Source of the DNA: Pyrus communis | Lineage: Eukaryota; Streptophyta; Magnoliopsida; Rosales; Rosaceae | Length of the DNA stretch: 64,000 bases | NCBI RefSeq assembly: GCF_963583255.1 | Contig: NC_084803.1 | Span: 25,766,428 to 25,830,427 of the forward strand | Direction of reading: 5' to 3' | Part shown: positions 1 through 11,880 of the stretch, in pieces | How positions within the stretch are numbered: position 1 is the first letter of the stretch | Layout of the letters: each line of letters starts with the position of its first letter | Translations under genes and position numbers: made by a program | Notes under the pieces: generated by a model | Seen by the model: only the letters and a program-made list of their open reading frames with translations | Databases searched by the model: none | Told to the model about the DNA's origin: nothing

Positions 1-1855
1 ACGACACTATCATCACATTCTCCAAGAATGATCACATTAGAATCTACATGCTCTATGACAATGCCATAATCGTCACCAACCAAATCAGTTATGCTGAGGT
101 TGACCATATCTGTATTGATGAAGGCAGCATGGCTAACATCTTACAACTCTCTGCAGTGTAAAAGATAAGGTTAGTGAATGACATTAACAAACAGGTGAAA
201 ATACTTTATACTTTTAATGGATCCACATTGACCACTATAGGCACCATTATCCTGGATGTCTAACCCTTGCATATTGTCAGTGCTAAGACCTTCATGGTCA
301 TTGATAAGCCATCTCTCTACTAGGGGTGAAGTAGAGGAAATTTATGCCTTGAAAGAACAAGATTGACTCGTCTTCAGACAACAACTACCTCAAAGTCCGT
401 TTTCACAACTCAGGGGGCATAGTAGGGAAAATCTATGGCAATTGAGCCATGAACTAGAGATGTGTTATACAAGGTTTGAAAGAGGCCAAGCACAAGGAAT
501 TCACCCTATCTTCGCCCTTGCGTGTGCAACGGATAAGTGACATACCTCAACCAGTTTCGCGTAGCAATCATAGCCCGAAGGTCAGCAGACCGCCTCATCT
601 TAATGCCTCCTATGAGGTTAGGCAGATGGCATTTATCTTAATCCTGAACTCCCCAAGTAGGCTTAGCGCATAAGCTTCCGACTCGATACCGGAAAAAGCA
701 AGAACTTACAGCCTTTCCTTCACGTTAACAAAGATGTTTTTGCCTGGTTACCTTCGGACCTACCAAGGATCGACCCCAAGATAGCTTACCATAAGCTCCA
801 CGTAAACCCATTGGCCAAGCCAGTTGCGCAGAAACGGTGACACTTTTACCCCAAAACAAACTAACATCATCGAAGCCGAGATCAACAAGCTTCTTGTGGC
901 CAACTTTATCAATAAGGTACCTTATTCATAATGGTTAGCCAATGTCGTCCTGGTCCTCAAGGAAGGTCCTGACAAGAAACAAGTCAGTGTTGACTACATA
1001 GACCTTAACAAGGCTAGTCTGAAATACCTATTCCCTATCCCAGGCATTGGCATCCTAGTGAACTCAACTTTCAGCAACCAACTACTCAACTTTCTCGACA
1101 CCGATTACGATTACAATCAAATCATGACACTTGAGCTGGATAAAATCAAGACCTCTTCATCATCGAGCAAGGGACTTACTACAATAAGTCTTGCCATTCA
1201 GCCAAAAAAATGGTGGCATGACCTATCAACGGCTAGTCAACAAGATGTTCAACGACCTCATTAGTGAATCCATAAAAGTTTACGTGGATGACATCATGGT
1301 CAAGGGCCTAAAGCATGAAGATTATATCACCAACTTGGCCAAAGCTTTCGACATTTTGAAAAGTATAGGATGAAGTTGAATCAGACCGAGTACACATTCA
1401 GCGTCTCCTCGGGTCGATTCTTAAGGTACTTTATGAGTCAGCGAGGAATCAATGCCCATCTGAGGAAAAAAAAAGGTCATGCTAGACATGAAGTCTTCGT
1501 CAGTGACCAAGGAAATACAGAGCCTCACTAGCAAAGTTGTGGCCCTTAAGCATTTCCTATCACATTCAACAAACAAATGTAATCTTTTTCAAGGCTTTAA
1601 AAAGGAAGGGGGTAACAAGTCAAGTAGAACGACAAGTGTGAGCAAGCTTTTCAAAATTTGAAGGATTACCTCCCTTCACCACCACTACTATCTAAGCAGC
1701 ATATAGGGAAGACCTATACATCTACCTGGCAGTCTCTGGTATACTACATCTCCAAGGATTTTCTCGATGCCAAGACCTTGTTGAGTAATCCTTATTTGAG
1801 AGCTCAAAAACTGAATTGGGATTTCATCGTTAAATCGTTACACCAACAATAGAAT
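1..1855 (+). mobile_element. Decayed Ty3/gypsy retrotransposon, protease-RT-RNase H part of pol
   Basis: The plus strand gives pieces of a Ty3/gypsy polyprotein in shifting frames. Around 60-300 there is a protease-like stretch with DEGS where an active element has D-T/S-G-S. At 735-840 the phrase DVFAW, LPRIDP and LHVNPLAKPVAQ marks the region before reverse transcriptase. At 935-1010 ANVVLVLKEGPDKKQ and YIDLNKA follow. At 1280-1375 VYVDDIMVKGLKHE is the RT catalytic box. At 1480-1760 KEIQSLTSKVVALKHF and QNLKDYLPSPPLLSK lead into RNase H (VYYISK near 1740). Stops and frameshifts occur throughout, and homology ends near 1855. No integrase or LTR was recognised, so this is a truncated, inactive remnant cut by the window edge. 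Confidence 0.85.
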
Positions 1856-2779
1856 AGATGTAACTTAGAAAGAAGGGGGGTGAAATGGAGAAAGGAAAGG
1901 GACAAAGGAGGTCTTGCCACACATGAAGGCTGATAGTTTGGGGTAGGGTATGGTACTAAGAAAGTTACAGGCATCTTTAATTATTATAGAATGCATATAC
2001 GCTTATATACATTTCTTTCGAAGAGTTTTAATGCCAACTGCAATACCAACTGCTTCATAATTTTTATTCACAAGGAGTGCCAGTCCCTATCTAAACCTGT
2101 ACTATTAATTATTACCTTAGGTGTTAGGACTAATCCAAGTCCAAAAGATGCCATATTAAGATTCCATCAAATCTTATATTCAAACAAGCATGGGATGGCT
2201 ATATATGGTTTTAAATCAGTTTTAACAATTATGCTTTAGTCACCTCATAAATAATAAGGTGCTTCACTTTCAATTATAGGCAAACAACTTCATATAATTT
2301 ACCTCACGTTTGGTCTCTGAAATACCACAAGAAAGTTCTAAATTGACTGATCAATATATATAAACAAAATGAGTATAGGCAAACAACTTCACATAATTTA
2401 TCTCAGGTTTGGTCTCTGAAATGCCACCATGGCCACGTTAAAGATACCTAATATGTTGTTTTGAAAAAGTATGCATTCCACTAAGTCTTTTCTCTAGCCT
2501 CCACACTAAATCTAATTTATGTGGACCTGTAATAGATTTTTGCTTAAAAAAGTTCTCTCAACATTAAATTCACCTTTTTTGATGGTTTTATAAGATCCTT
2601 CAATCAAGATTGGACATGCACTTAAGCATAAAACTTTGTATACTTTGGTGCCTAAATCTTCCATCTTCTGATAAGTAGCCTCATCTAAAAATTAGTCCCA
2701 AAGATACCTATCCAGTTCCAGGTTTCCCCAACACTTCAAAAATTCAAGCACTACCTCATATATTGTTGAGGAAAGGCTT
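1856..2779. other. Intergenic spacer with a short direct repeat
   Basis: No coding signal was recognised. Two near-identical blocks of about 52 bases lie 99 bases apart, at 2277-2328 and 2376-2427. Both begin TAGGCAAACAACTTCA and run into a shared TTTGGTCTCTGAAAT. The repeat has no identified family. Sequence just before 2780 would be the 5' end of the sulfate transporter gene, but no start codon is visible there. Confidence 0.4.
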
Positions 2780-3072
2780 GACGTTGATCTTGACCTTGAG
2801 AAAAACAGCGGCCCTGTTGAGAGGTCTCAGTGGGTGCTTAATAGTCTTGAACCCCCATGTCTATGGCATCAGCTCATGGATTCTATAAAGGATACTGTTT
2901 CGTGTTGTCGAAAAAAGTACTTATCTCTCAAGAATCAACCAACACTCAAAAGTGTAGTCTCTGTGCTGCACGAGATATTTCCTATTCTTTTATGGGGTAG
3001 AAGCTACAACATTTCAAAATTCAAGAATGGTTTAATGGCAGTTTAACTATAGCAAGTCTCTGCGTTCCTTAG
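2780..3072 (+). pseudogene. Sulfate transporter (SULTR group 3-like) exon 1 remnant
   Basis: This is the N-terminal cytosolic part and the start of the first membrane segment of a plant H+/sulfate symporter. Visible phrases are SQWVLNSLEPPCLWHQLMDS, YLSLKNQPTLKSVVSVLHEI and FPILLWGRSYNISKFKNG, the conserved block before the transporter core. A GT donor follows at 3073. No in-frame ATG is seen upstream. Near 3037-3046 one base appears to be missing (GCAGTTTAA where GCAGGTTTAA would keep the frame). Restoring the frame gives LTIASLCVP, but the last codon before the donor is TAG where a glutamine codon is usual. The rest of the gene resumes at 7458, on the far side of a copia insertion. The assignment rests on remembered family sequence; group 3 is the best guess. 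Confidence 0.8.
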
Positions 3073-3103
3073 GTAACGAAATAAGTTATCGAACATGCAT
3101 GCA

Positions 3104-3265
3104 TGAAACTATTGAGAAATTATTTCATTTCATCATTTAATGATTAAGTTACAAAGAGTATTTGTAGGAAAGTTAAAATACAACAAACTAACAGAAAGGG
3201 TAAATTACAAAAGGGTAACTTTCCTAACTAACTGTTGACAGCTCTTCAGTAACTTTCTTTTCACA
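3104..3265 (-). repeat. 3' LTR of the copia element
   Basis: On the minus strand the LTR starts TGTGAAAAG right after the polypurine tract and ends in AATAGTTTCA, so it has the TG...CA ends expected. It is about 162 bp. The partner LTR is missing at the other end, so age by LTR divergence cannot be estimated, and the target duplication cannot be confirmed. Confidence 0.7.
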
Positions 3266-6200
3266 CCCCCTTAAGCTAAACGAATAAGGTTGAAGTGAAA
3301 GCTTGGTACGAAGATGAAGAAATCGCTACCTGGGAAGAGCTTTGGTGTGAATGTCAGCAATTTAATCCTTGCTGCACACAAACTGAACTATGAGAAGTTT
3401 GGCAAGAACGAGTTCTCTGATGTAGTGATAATCGATCTCGATATGCTTAGTAAGAGCATGAAACACTGGGTTGGAAGCCAATGCAATAGCTGAAATATTG
3501 TCACACCACATCTGAGGTGCAGAATGCAACTGAAACCTAATATCTGTGAACAGTTTGCATATCCATGTCAATTCTGCAGCAGTATGAGCAAGGGATCTAT
3601 ACTTAGCCTTTATGGAGGAACGAGCAACAATATGTTGTTTCTTGGCACTCCAACTAATGATAGATGAACCAAGAGAAATACAAAAACCACCAGTAGAACG
3701 TTGATCCCAAGGACATCCGGCCTAATCAGCATCAGAATATGCTCTAATTGGAAGAGGTGAAGTTGATTTGGGAAACCATAAGCCATAGCCAAGAGTTCCT
3801 TTTAGATATCGAAGGATGCGTTTAATTGCCTGAAAGTGTGGTTCTCGAGGAGAGTGCATAAACTGACACACTAGGTTGACTGCAAAGGATAGATCAGGAC
3901 AGGTCCAAGTAAGATACTGAAGTGCTCCTTCTATGGATCTATATTCTTCAGGATTGTGTAATAGAGATCCTGTGAGATCCAATTTAGCAAAACCAAGAGG
4001 TGTATGACAAGGTCTTGCACCATCCATTTTTGTTCTTTTGAGAAGAACCAAAATATATTTGGATTGATAAAGAAAAATGCCTTTTAAAGATCTAATAACT
4101 TCAAAGCCAAGAAAATAGTGCAAATCACCTAAATCCTTAACTGGAAACTAAGTACTACGTTGAGTAATCACATTAGCATAGGCAGTAGAGGAGGGTCCTG
4201 TGACTATAATGTCATCTACATAGACTAATACCAAAAAAAAGATAGGCTGTTTGATGACAAATAAGTTATGATCAGATTGAGAAGCTTGAAACCCTATAGT
4301 CAATAATGCACATTGAAGCTTCTCAAACCAGGCTCGTGGTGCTTGCTTTAGACCATAGAGGGACTTTTGTAAATGACAAACATGATTAGGATGGTCTTGA
4401 TCAATGAAGCCAAGAGGTTGAGCTATGTAGACATTTTCTTTCAAAAAACATGCAAGAATGCATTGCTGACATCCAATTTATGCAGGAACCAGTTTGATTG
4501 AACTGCAAGAGTGAGAAGTATTCAAATGTTCACTGGTTTAGCCACTAGGCTAAAGGTGTCACTGTAATTAATACCTTCTAGTGGATTGTACCCTTTAGCA
4601 ACAAGTTTAGCTTTGTATCTGTCCACAGAACCATTAGGTTTTCTTTTGATTCTAAAAACCCACTTACAACCAACAATAATGTAGGTGGAGTCAGGAGGCA
4701 CAAGTTTCTAGGTTCTAGTGGTTTGCAGGGCATTAAATTCATCCTGCATTGCAGTTCTCCAATGGGGAGACTTGGATGCCTGAATATATGTAGATGAGAT
4801 AAACTCAGTGTCAATGTAAGGTGGAAGTGGATGTTTAGTGGCTGTAAATGCTTTAGGTTTAAAGATCCCTGATTTTGATCAAGTTTGCATAGGGTGAATG
4901 GAGGCAGTGGTAGGTGCAGGATCTGGTAGGGCAGAAAAAGTTGGTGCAAAGTGTGTAAGGTGATTGAGATTTTGGTAGGGTAGGAGGAATTGGTGCAGGG
5001 TTTGTATTTGAAGTTGAACTTGGGACAACTATAGGAATTGGAGAGATATATGTAGATTGGGAAGTGGGAAAATGCTGAGATGAAGAGTAAAGATTGAGAA
5101 AGGTGAGGGAAAATGGGGAGGAATGAGGTGATGAGGAGCCTGTAGAATGTTGAGAGTGAACCTGTAGAAGGTTAGGATTATGAAAGGGAAATGTGGCTTT
5201 ATCAAAGTGAACATATCTGGAAATATATATGCGATTTGTAGTTGGATCCAAGCATCTATAACCTTTATGAAAAAGGCTGCAACCAATGAAGACACAAGGC
5301 TTGCTCTTGGGGTCTAGTTTTGACTGAGTGTAAGGTTTAAGCCAAGGGAAACAACTGCAACAAAAAATTCTAGGATGAGAATAATCTGGACATTTTTTGA
5401 AGAGTTGTTCCCAAAGTGAAGAGTTGGACACTGGAGGGAGTCTCTTAATCAAATAAACTGTAGTAAGGAAAGCTTCTACCCAGAAATAATGAGGAACCTT
5501 AGAAGCAATGAGAAATGTCATGGCAGTTTAGACAATATGTCTGTGCTTTCTTTCTACACAACCATTCTGCTGGGGTGTATGAGGATAACTCAGTTGATGC
5601 TGAATACCATGAACAGACAGATGATTCTTGAAACCAAAACTAAGAAACTCACCCCCTGAATCAGATCTCAGGGTTCCAATTTTATAACTAGACAAGTCTT
5701 CAACAAGTTTTTGAAATTCAGTAAAAGTCTAAAATACATCTGATTTATACTTAAATGGATCCAACCAAGTATACTTTGTAAAATCATCAACAAAGATGAC
5801 ATAAAACCGATAGCCACTTACAGAAAGCAATAGAGCTAGTCCCCAAACATCTGCATGAACCAACTCTAAAGGTCTATATGTATTACAGATTGAATTTTGA
5901 AATGGTAACTTGACACATTTTCCTAGAACACAATTCGAACAGAAAAAACTATTTAATGGAATTAAAGGTAGGCAAGGTAGAATTTGATAACACATATCGC
6001 AAAGTCTTGAACATTGGATGCCCCAAACGTTGATGCCAGGTAGTAGGAGAGGCTTTTATTGCAGTATTAGCATGATATGATGTTGAAGATTGAGAAGATG
6101 CATAGAAAGGATAGAGATCTCGTCGAACAGGAGCTCTAAAAAGCATCATCCCCGTAGTAAGATCCTTGACATTGAAGTCAAAAGGATTTAGAGTCAATGA

Positions 6201-7457
6201 ACACCAATTATCCCGAAAAAACATATTTGCAGAAAGTAGATCATGCTTTAATTGTGGAACATGCAACACATTGTTTAAATGAATGGTGGCAGTAGGTGTA
6301 TGAAGAGAAGTAGAGCCAAAGTGGAGAATTGGCAAACCTTGGTCATCTCCCATATACACATTGTCAGGGCCATTGTAGGGCTGTGGATTCTGAAGATTGT
6401 TGAGATTATTGGTCATGTGAGAGCTGGCACCGGAGTCAAGCAGCCATGAAGGTGGAGAAGAAAAGTTGGTGTTAGCATACATTGCAAGTTTAGCTGGTGG
6501 AACTCGGCCTTGAAAATTAGGATTCATTCGATTGGGGCAATCAATGGCAAGGTGAGTTAGATCTTCACAAATTTGGCAAGGATTGACTTTGAAATTATTA
6601 TTGAATTGACGAAAACCACCACGATTGCCTCCTTGATTGTAAGAATTATTGTTGTAGCCATTGGATCAATATCCATTTCCACCACGATTGGAAGAATTGT
6701 TATGGCGTTGAAAATTGCCTATGGTGGAATAAGAAGGATTGTTGTGTTGAGCAGTGTATGCTTGAGGTGTAGGAAGCAAGGGAGGGAGATTTGAAGGTGC
6801 TTGACCAGAATTGAGAGCTTGATAGGAGTCAGCAGGGGAAGATCCTTGAGATTGTTTCTTGCGAGCAAGTGCCATTTCTTTGCTAAGCAAGAGGCCATGA
6901 AGATCATCAACACAAGTATCAGCCAATCGATACTGAACCAAGTCCACAAAAGAGTCATATTCATCAAGAAGGCCATTGAGAATGATGAGAAGTAGATATA
7001 ATCTTCAACTGGAGTACCAGCCGCAGCAAGAACATCAGTAACCTCCTTGATGTGCTGCAAGTACTCAGAAATTGAGAATGAACCTTTGGTTGCAGATTGA
7101 AGATTCGTGCGCAGCTGATGGATGTGAGAACGAGAGACACCGCAAAATTGTTTCTCAAGTTTAAGCCAGAGATCACGCGCAGATTGAACACCAACTGTAA
7201 ATGGAATTAGATCTTCAGAAAGTGTGGAATTGATCCATATGATGATGTTTTGATCCTTTTCGTATCGGAGATCGAACTCCAGATTCGGAATCTGAATGAG
7301 ATTTCCAGAAATATTAGTAAGAAAACGAGGAGGTGGAGGTTCATATCCATCAACGATGCCGGTGAGTTTGTAATGGCGAAAGATCGGTTCAAAGAGAGAC
7401 CTCCACACAAGGTAGTTGTGGCGCCTTAGCTTGGTTTGAATCATGCTACCAATATTG
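3104..7457 (-). mobile_element. Ty1/copia retrotransposon, 5'-truncated, decayed gag-pol
   Basis: Read on the minus strand from about 7457 downward. Gag has [23 protein letters not shown]2CX4HX4C zinc knuckle lies near 6590-6540. Protease shows LLDSGASSHM (about 6440). The GAG-pre-integrase and integrase have WHQRLGHP, CSNCVLGK and VIFVDDFTKYTW (about 6030-5760). RT has SLYGLKQAPRAWFEKL and YVDDIIVTG (4350-4200), and RNase H runs to about 3290. Several stops and frame changes make it inactive. A polypurine tract (TAAGGGGG) at 3266-3273 is followed by a 162-bp 3' LTR. The 5' LTR, primer site and leader are absent: gag abuts sulfate transporter exon 2 sequence directly. The gag N-terminus recalls the Retrofit/Ale type, a weak inference. 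Confidence 0.92.
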
Positions 7458-10074
7458 TTGATTTCGCTTCTTTTTCCCTCAATGATCCAGAAGTTACAAG
7501 ACCCCAGGGGTGATCCTATTGCTTACACCAAGCTCGTCCTCACTGCAACTTTTTTCACCGGTATTTTTCAAGCTGCGTTCGGACTCTTCAGGGTATTCGA
7601 CTGTACTGGATTAGACTATGCGGAGTATTAGGGCTCTTTAGCAATGACTTAAGCATCGTATATTGTACATGTGCGCGGAGTTGTCCAAATATTTTTTCGG
7701 ATATTTCTTAAACTTAAACTTACCCTTCTTTTATCAGATTGGGATTTCTTGTGGATTTTCTTTCTCACGCTCCAATAGTAGGGTTCGTGGGCAGAGCAGC
7801 CATCATAATCGGTCTTCAACAACTAAAAGCATTACTTGGGATCACTCACTTTCCAATCAACACTGATATTAAATCTGTTATGGAAGCTGTTTGGGCATCT
7901 TTCCATCACCCTTTATCTTTTATTTTTCTCCAAGGAAAAGAAATGATTCCTTATATTAAAATAATATCCATATAAAAGTTATCCAATCATTCATTTTCTT
8001 TTAACTTCAATTGCAGTGGAGTCCTCATGATTTTATCATTGGCTGCTCATTCCTGTGTTTCATCCTAATCTCTAGATTTCTGGTGAGTAACACTTCGAAC
8101 GTGTTAGCTATTATTGTTTTGCAAGCTGTTGTTCTAATTAATTAATGGGGTAACTATTTATTCATTTTACGCACCAAATTTCAATGAACGTACACTTGCA
8201 GGGTAATAAAAGGAAGAAGACACTTTTCCGGTTGCCAACCGTTGCTCCTCTCCTATCCGTTATACTATCGACTCTGATTGTTTATCTAACACGAGGAGAT
8301 AAACATGGAATTAAAATTGTTAAACACATCAAAGATGGCTTGAACCCTAGCTCGATGAATCTGTTACAGATGAACAGCCCCCATGTTGGGGATGTGGCTA
8401 AAGTTGGGCTCATAGTCGCCCTTGTTGCACTCACGGTTTGTATCATATATATTACTGAACAACAAATTAATGAATGGTTTACTAATTTTTATATTTTGTC
8501 AAAATACAGGAAGCAATTGCAGTTAGAAGATCTTTCTCATCCATGAAAGGGTACCTCATAGATGGAAACAAAGAAATGATATCAATGGGATTCATGAACA
8601 TAGTGGGATCCTGTACTTCTTGCTATGTTGCAGCCGGTAAGCATGGATAGAAGAGTACTGACTATGTGCAATATTCTCACCGAACTAACAGTTGTACCAT
8701 CCTTCTAACACAAATTGCTTCTATTTACAGCTCATTTGACCATGCTTCTCTAGGACACACATTTTCTTAATTATCAATGTTTTTTTCTAAACAGTGTTTT
8801 TGCTAAAAGCACTTTTATTCTTAGTAAAACAGTTTTTTCGCAAAACTGCGGAAAGTATTTTTTCTTATCTTAAAACGATTTTTAATTGCACTGTCAGACA
8901 GTACCGCATGCTCAGTTGAGATGCTACAAATAACTTCATCAATAAGAATGATACTTCATCAATAATAATTCAGTTCCTTTTCGTTTATATCATGATCATG
9001 AACAGGTTCATTCTCAAGTACTGCCGTAAACTTCAGTGCCAGTTGTGAAACTCCAGTGTCAAACGTGGTCATGGCCATTACTGTGATCATCTCACTGCAG
9101 TTTTTGACAAAGCTCTTGTATTACACACTAACAGCAATCCTTGCTTCAATTATTCTCTCTGCACTGCCCGGACTTATTAACCTGAGTGAAGTCTACAAAA
9201 TTTGGAAGGTTGATAGGCTAGATTTCTTGGCTTGCATTGGAGCCTTCTTTGGGGTCCTATTTGCGTCCGTGGAGATTGGCCTTCTAGTTGCGGTAACATA
9301 TAGCTCTCTTAATTACTTTATGTGTGCAACAGTAGATCGATGCATATGTTTGCATATATAATCCATGTATAAAAGTATGACAGGACAGGACCCTTTTAAT
9401 TTTTATTTTTTGGGTCAGCAAATAGAACACATTTTAATTAATCACAACTCTTAGCCATATGTTTACCAACTTTCCTGAAAAAAAGAAAGAAAAAAGCACC
9501 ACTACTTTGGAAGGTTGATAGGGTAGACTTTCCTGGCTTGTATAGTGCTTGATGACTTTCTCTTCATCTCACAAAGTATTGTTTTGTTCCCTCACCTCAA
9601 TCATCGGTCACACACCGTCAACTCCCCCATCCCTCCCCATCACACCTTGTTCTCCTACCTCCCTCCTGCTGCCCTTCATCTTTCCCAACTCTGAACCATG
9701 ATTTAGATCTACGAGTATTGGGCTCTATCTTGAATGAAGACCCAACCCGCACAGCCCACTATTGATTTGGCTTACCAGAAAAATTGGGTGAAGTGTGGAA
9801 CGATTCACGACAGAACAAGGGTGTTTTACACACCCCCTTCGCCCTCCCCCTCCCCCTATTATGTTTGGTGACTTTTCTTGTAGGTGTGGCTATGGTGGCT
9901 TTGGCTCTTGGTGGATTGATTACTGCAATACTCTCAAATCTGGGTCTTGGTTCGGGTGCATTTTTCTATTTGGTGCGATGTCTTTCTTCGCAGAGGTAAC
10001 GACGATTGTGGAGGTGGTGACTGGTTTTTGGCTTCAGGATTTGAGGGTTTCACTGTTTATTGTTTCTTTTGTAG

Positions 10075-11275
10075 TCTACGGTTTCAAAAAACCGAAAACC
10101 AAAACATATCGAAAACTGCACCAAACCAAAGCTGAAAAAAACCGAACAGAAACTGCCAAAACCAAACCGAACCGAATCTGGCCAGTTCGGTTTCGATTTT
10201 GGTTTTTAAGGTCCGAAAATCGAACCGGACCGAACCGAATAAAAAAATTCATAAAAAAATAATCAAAAACATGTTAGCATCAAGGTTTGAACCCCTAACC
10301 TCCAGGTTGGGTAGTTGCTTCAAAGCAACTTGACTGTAAGCTTTATGTTGTTATAATTGTACCGGTAATTTATTTATAGGTTTCTAATATTTAACGCTTT
10401 ATAAAATTTCTTAAGTTACAAACCCTAGCCGTCAATCACACTCCCATTTCAGTTTTTCACCTTTTCTCAAACTCTCTCCCTCCCCTCCACCGCTTCTTCC
10501 TTGAGTCTCTGCCTTTGCTTCCTCAATCTCTCTCTTTCTCCCCTTCCTCTCTTCCTCCAAATCACTCTCTCCAGTCTTCTCCAGTCCTCCTCACGGATTC
10601 CTTCTTCCAAACCATGATTTTCCCTCCCACCCCCCCCCCCTTTCGAATCAGAACCCCTCCGAATTGGGAGATTCTAATCTGGGTTTTCCGATCTCTCACA
10701 GGTAATTTTCGAATCAAAGTGAATATGATTTATATTGTGATTTTCTATATTAAAATGGGTTTTTCTTTTAATTATTTTGTTGGGGTTTTTCATATTATAA
10801 TCTTCCAATTTGGCAACAGATGCATAAGTGTTGCCATGGCTGACGAGAGGTTTGGGACTAAAGATAAACCCCCAAGGTAAAAATCTCTCCTGGCTGCTAT
10901 TTAGTTCTATTGGGTTTATTTTCATGGAAAAATCAAAGATTTAACACATGCATGCGTTTTCTCTGCGAGAGCTCTCAAATCCACAACAAGAAAGACGCAC
11001 TGACATCCAATAATGTCAGATCCATGGCCAATTGTCCCAGTTCGTATTCACTTGATGCAGAAGTTCCTGCATCTTCACTGCTCAATCGTTGCAGATTTCT
11101 TCCAGATTAAAAAAAAAAAAAAATTCATGGAAAAAATCGAAAATAAATCGAAACCGAACTGAAAAACACCAAAACCGTAAAAAATTGAACCGAACCGAAC
11201 TGAACCTAAATTTTGGTTCGGTTTTAGTTTTGGAAAAAAACCAAACCGTTTCAAACCAACCTAGCCCTAGCCTAC
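10075..11275. repeat. Pair of AACCGAACC-rich blocks flanking gene-like sequence
   Basis: Two blocks rich in AACCGAACC/GGTTCGGTT motifs lie at about 10080-10245 and 11115-11260. Each contains the motif in both orientations. Such motif clusters are common near the ends of plant hAT-type elements, so the pair may mark the two ends of one element. I could not define clean terminal repeats or an 8-base target duplication (AGTCTACG versus AGCCTACG is the closest, with one mismatch). The sequence between them looks like a captured gene 5' end and is described separately. Confidence 0.35.
10430..11110 (+). other. Gene-5'-end-like sequence, possibly captured by a transposon
   Basis: A pyrimidine-rich leader (10440-10650) is followed by a GT donor after CTCTCACAG at 10701, an intron-like AT-rich stretch and an AG acceptor near 10820. 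A short exon then reads MADERFGTKDKPPR, followed by GT (about 10837-10877). The layout resembles a plant 5' UTR, UTR intron and first coding exon. The protein start is too short to assign, and no further exons were recognised. It lies between two AACCGAACC-rich blocks, so capture by a transposon is possible. It is not annotated as a gene. Confidence 0.3.
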
Positions 11276-11880
11276 GAGCCTAAATCAGTGTGGGCCTCTC
11301 TTTATAGCTAAATTTGTAGCTCTCCTTGTTTGGTCTTGTCCTCTATCTTATGTTTGCTTTGTTGTGTAGGGCTTTGTGCTCTGTTTAGGTTTAGATATTT
11401 CTAGCACAAATTGTATCTTCCTTTCATTAATGAAGCTTCATTTTCGACCAAAAAAAAAAAAAAAAAAAAAGACACATAAGATAGATATCTACGTAAGTGA
11501 ATCTCAACCAAATAATAGTGTCAAATGTATCATTTTGTGCAACATTACATTTGTAAAATAAGTAAAAAAAAAAAAAAAAACAAAATAACAATGCCCAAAA
11601 ATAACTAAAAAGTAGATGAGTGGGATACGAGGAACGAGCAAATAATTTTGAGGTGGAACGCAAACTATAAATTCTTTTATCACACGTAGCCAGTTTGGTA
11701 CGATATCATTTCATATTACCATACACAGAATAATTTATCTTGTTCCTAGGAGATAGAAGCATATGATTAAATTAATTGAATTGAAGGCATCTCTTTTTTT
11801 GGTAAATATTTCTAGGCACCTCTTCCATGAATCGTGTTTCACATGTCAATTCTAGAATTTCATCTGTTTTTTTTGTCACC

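Larger units (their letters stand above)
9380..11470 (+). mobile_element. Poly(A)-tailed retroposon-like block inside the transporter intron
   Basis: The 4.3-kb intron 9293-13601 has been expanded by insertions. At 11290-11450 there is a transcript-like 3' end (ATTAATGAAGCTTCATTTTC) followed by an A run at 11451-11470. This style of tail is typical of plant LINE or other poly(A) retroposons, and a similar tail occurs at 38350-38397. No reverse transcriptase is visible, and I could not find a matching target duplication, so the 5' limit is uncertain. At about 9505-9540 a short, diverged repeat of exon 9006-9292 (GGAAGGTTGATAGG) lies in the intron. Confidence 0.4.

Noticed and set aside
8780..8900. 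Possible MITE in a transporter intron (AAAAGCAC/GCAAAACTGC motifs)
   Set aside because: Only short palindromic scraps are present; no ends or target duplication could be defined.
9784..10262. ORFs in the transporter intron
   Set aside because: Composition follows AACCGAACC repeats and hydrophobic filler; no domain was found.
10265..10340. tRNA-like sequence (GGTTTGAACCCCTAACC)
   Set aside because: Only a B box-like string is present; no cloverleaf or A box could be drawn.
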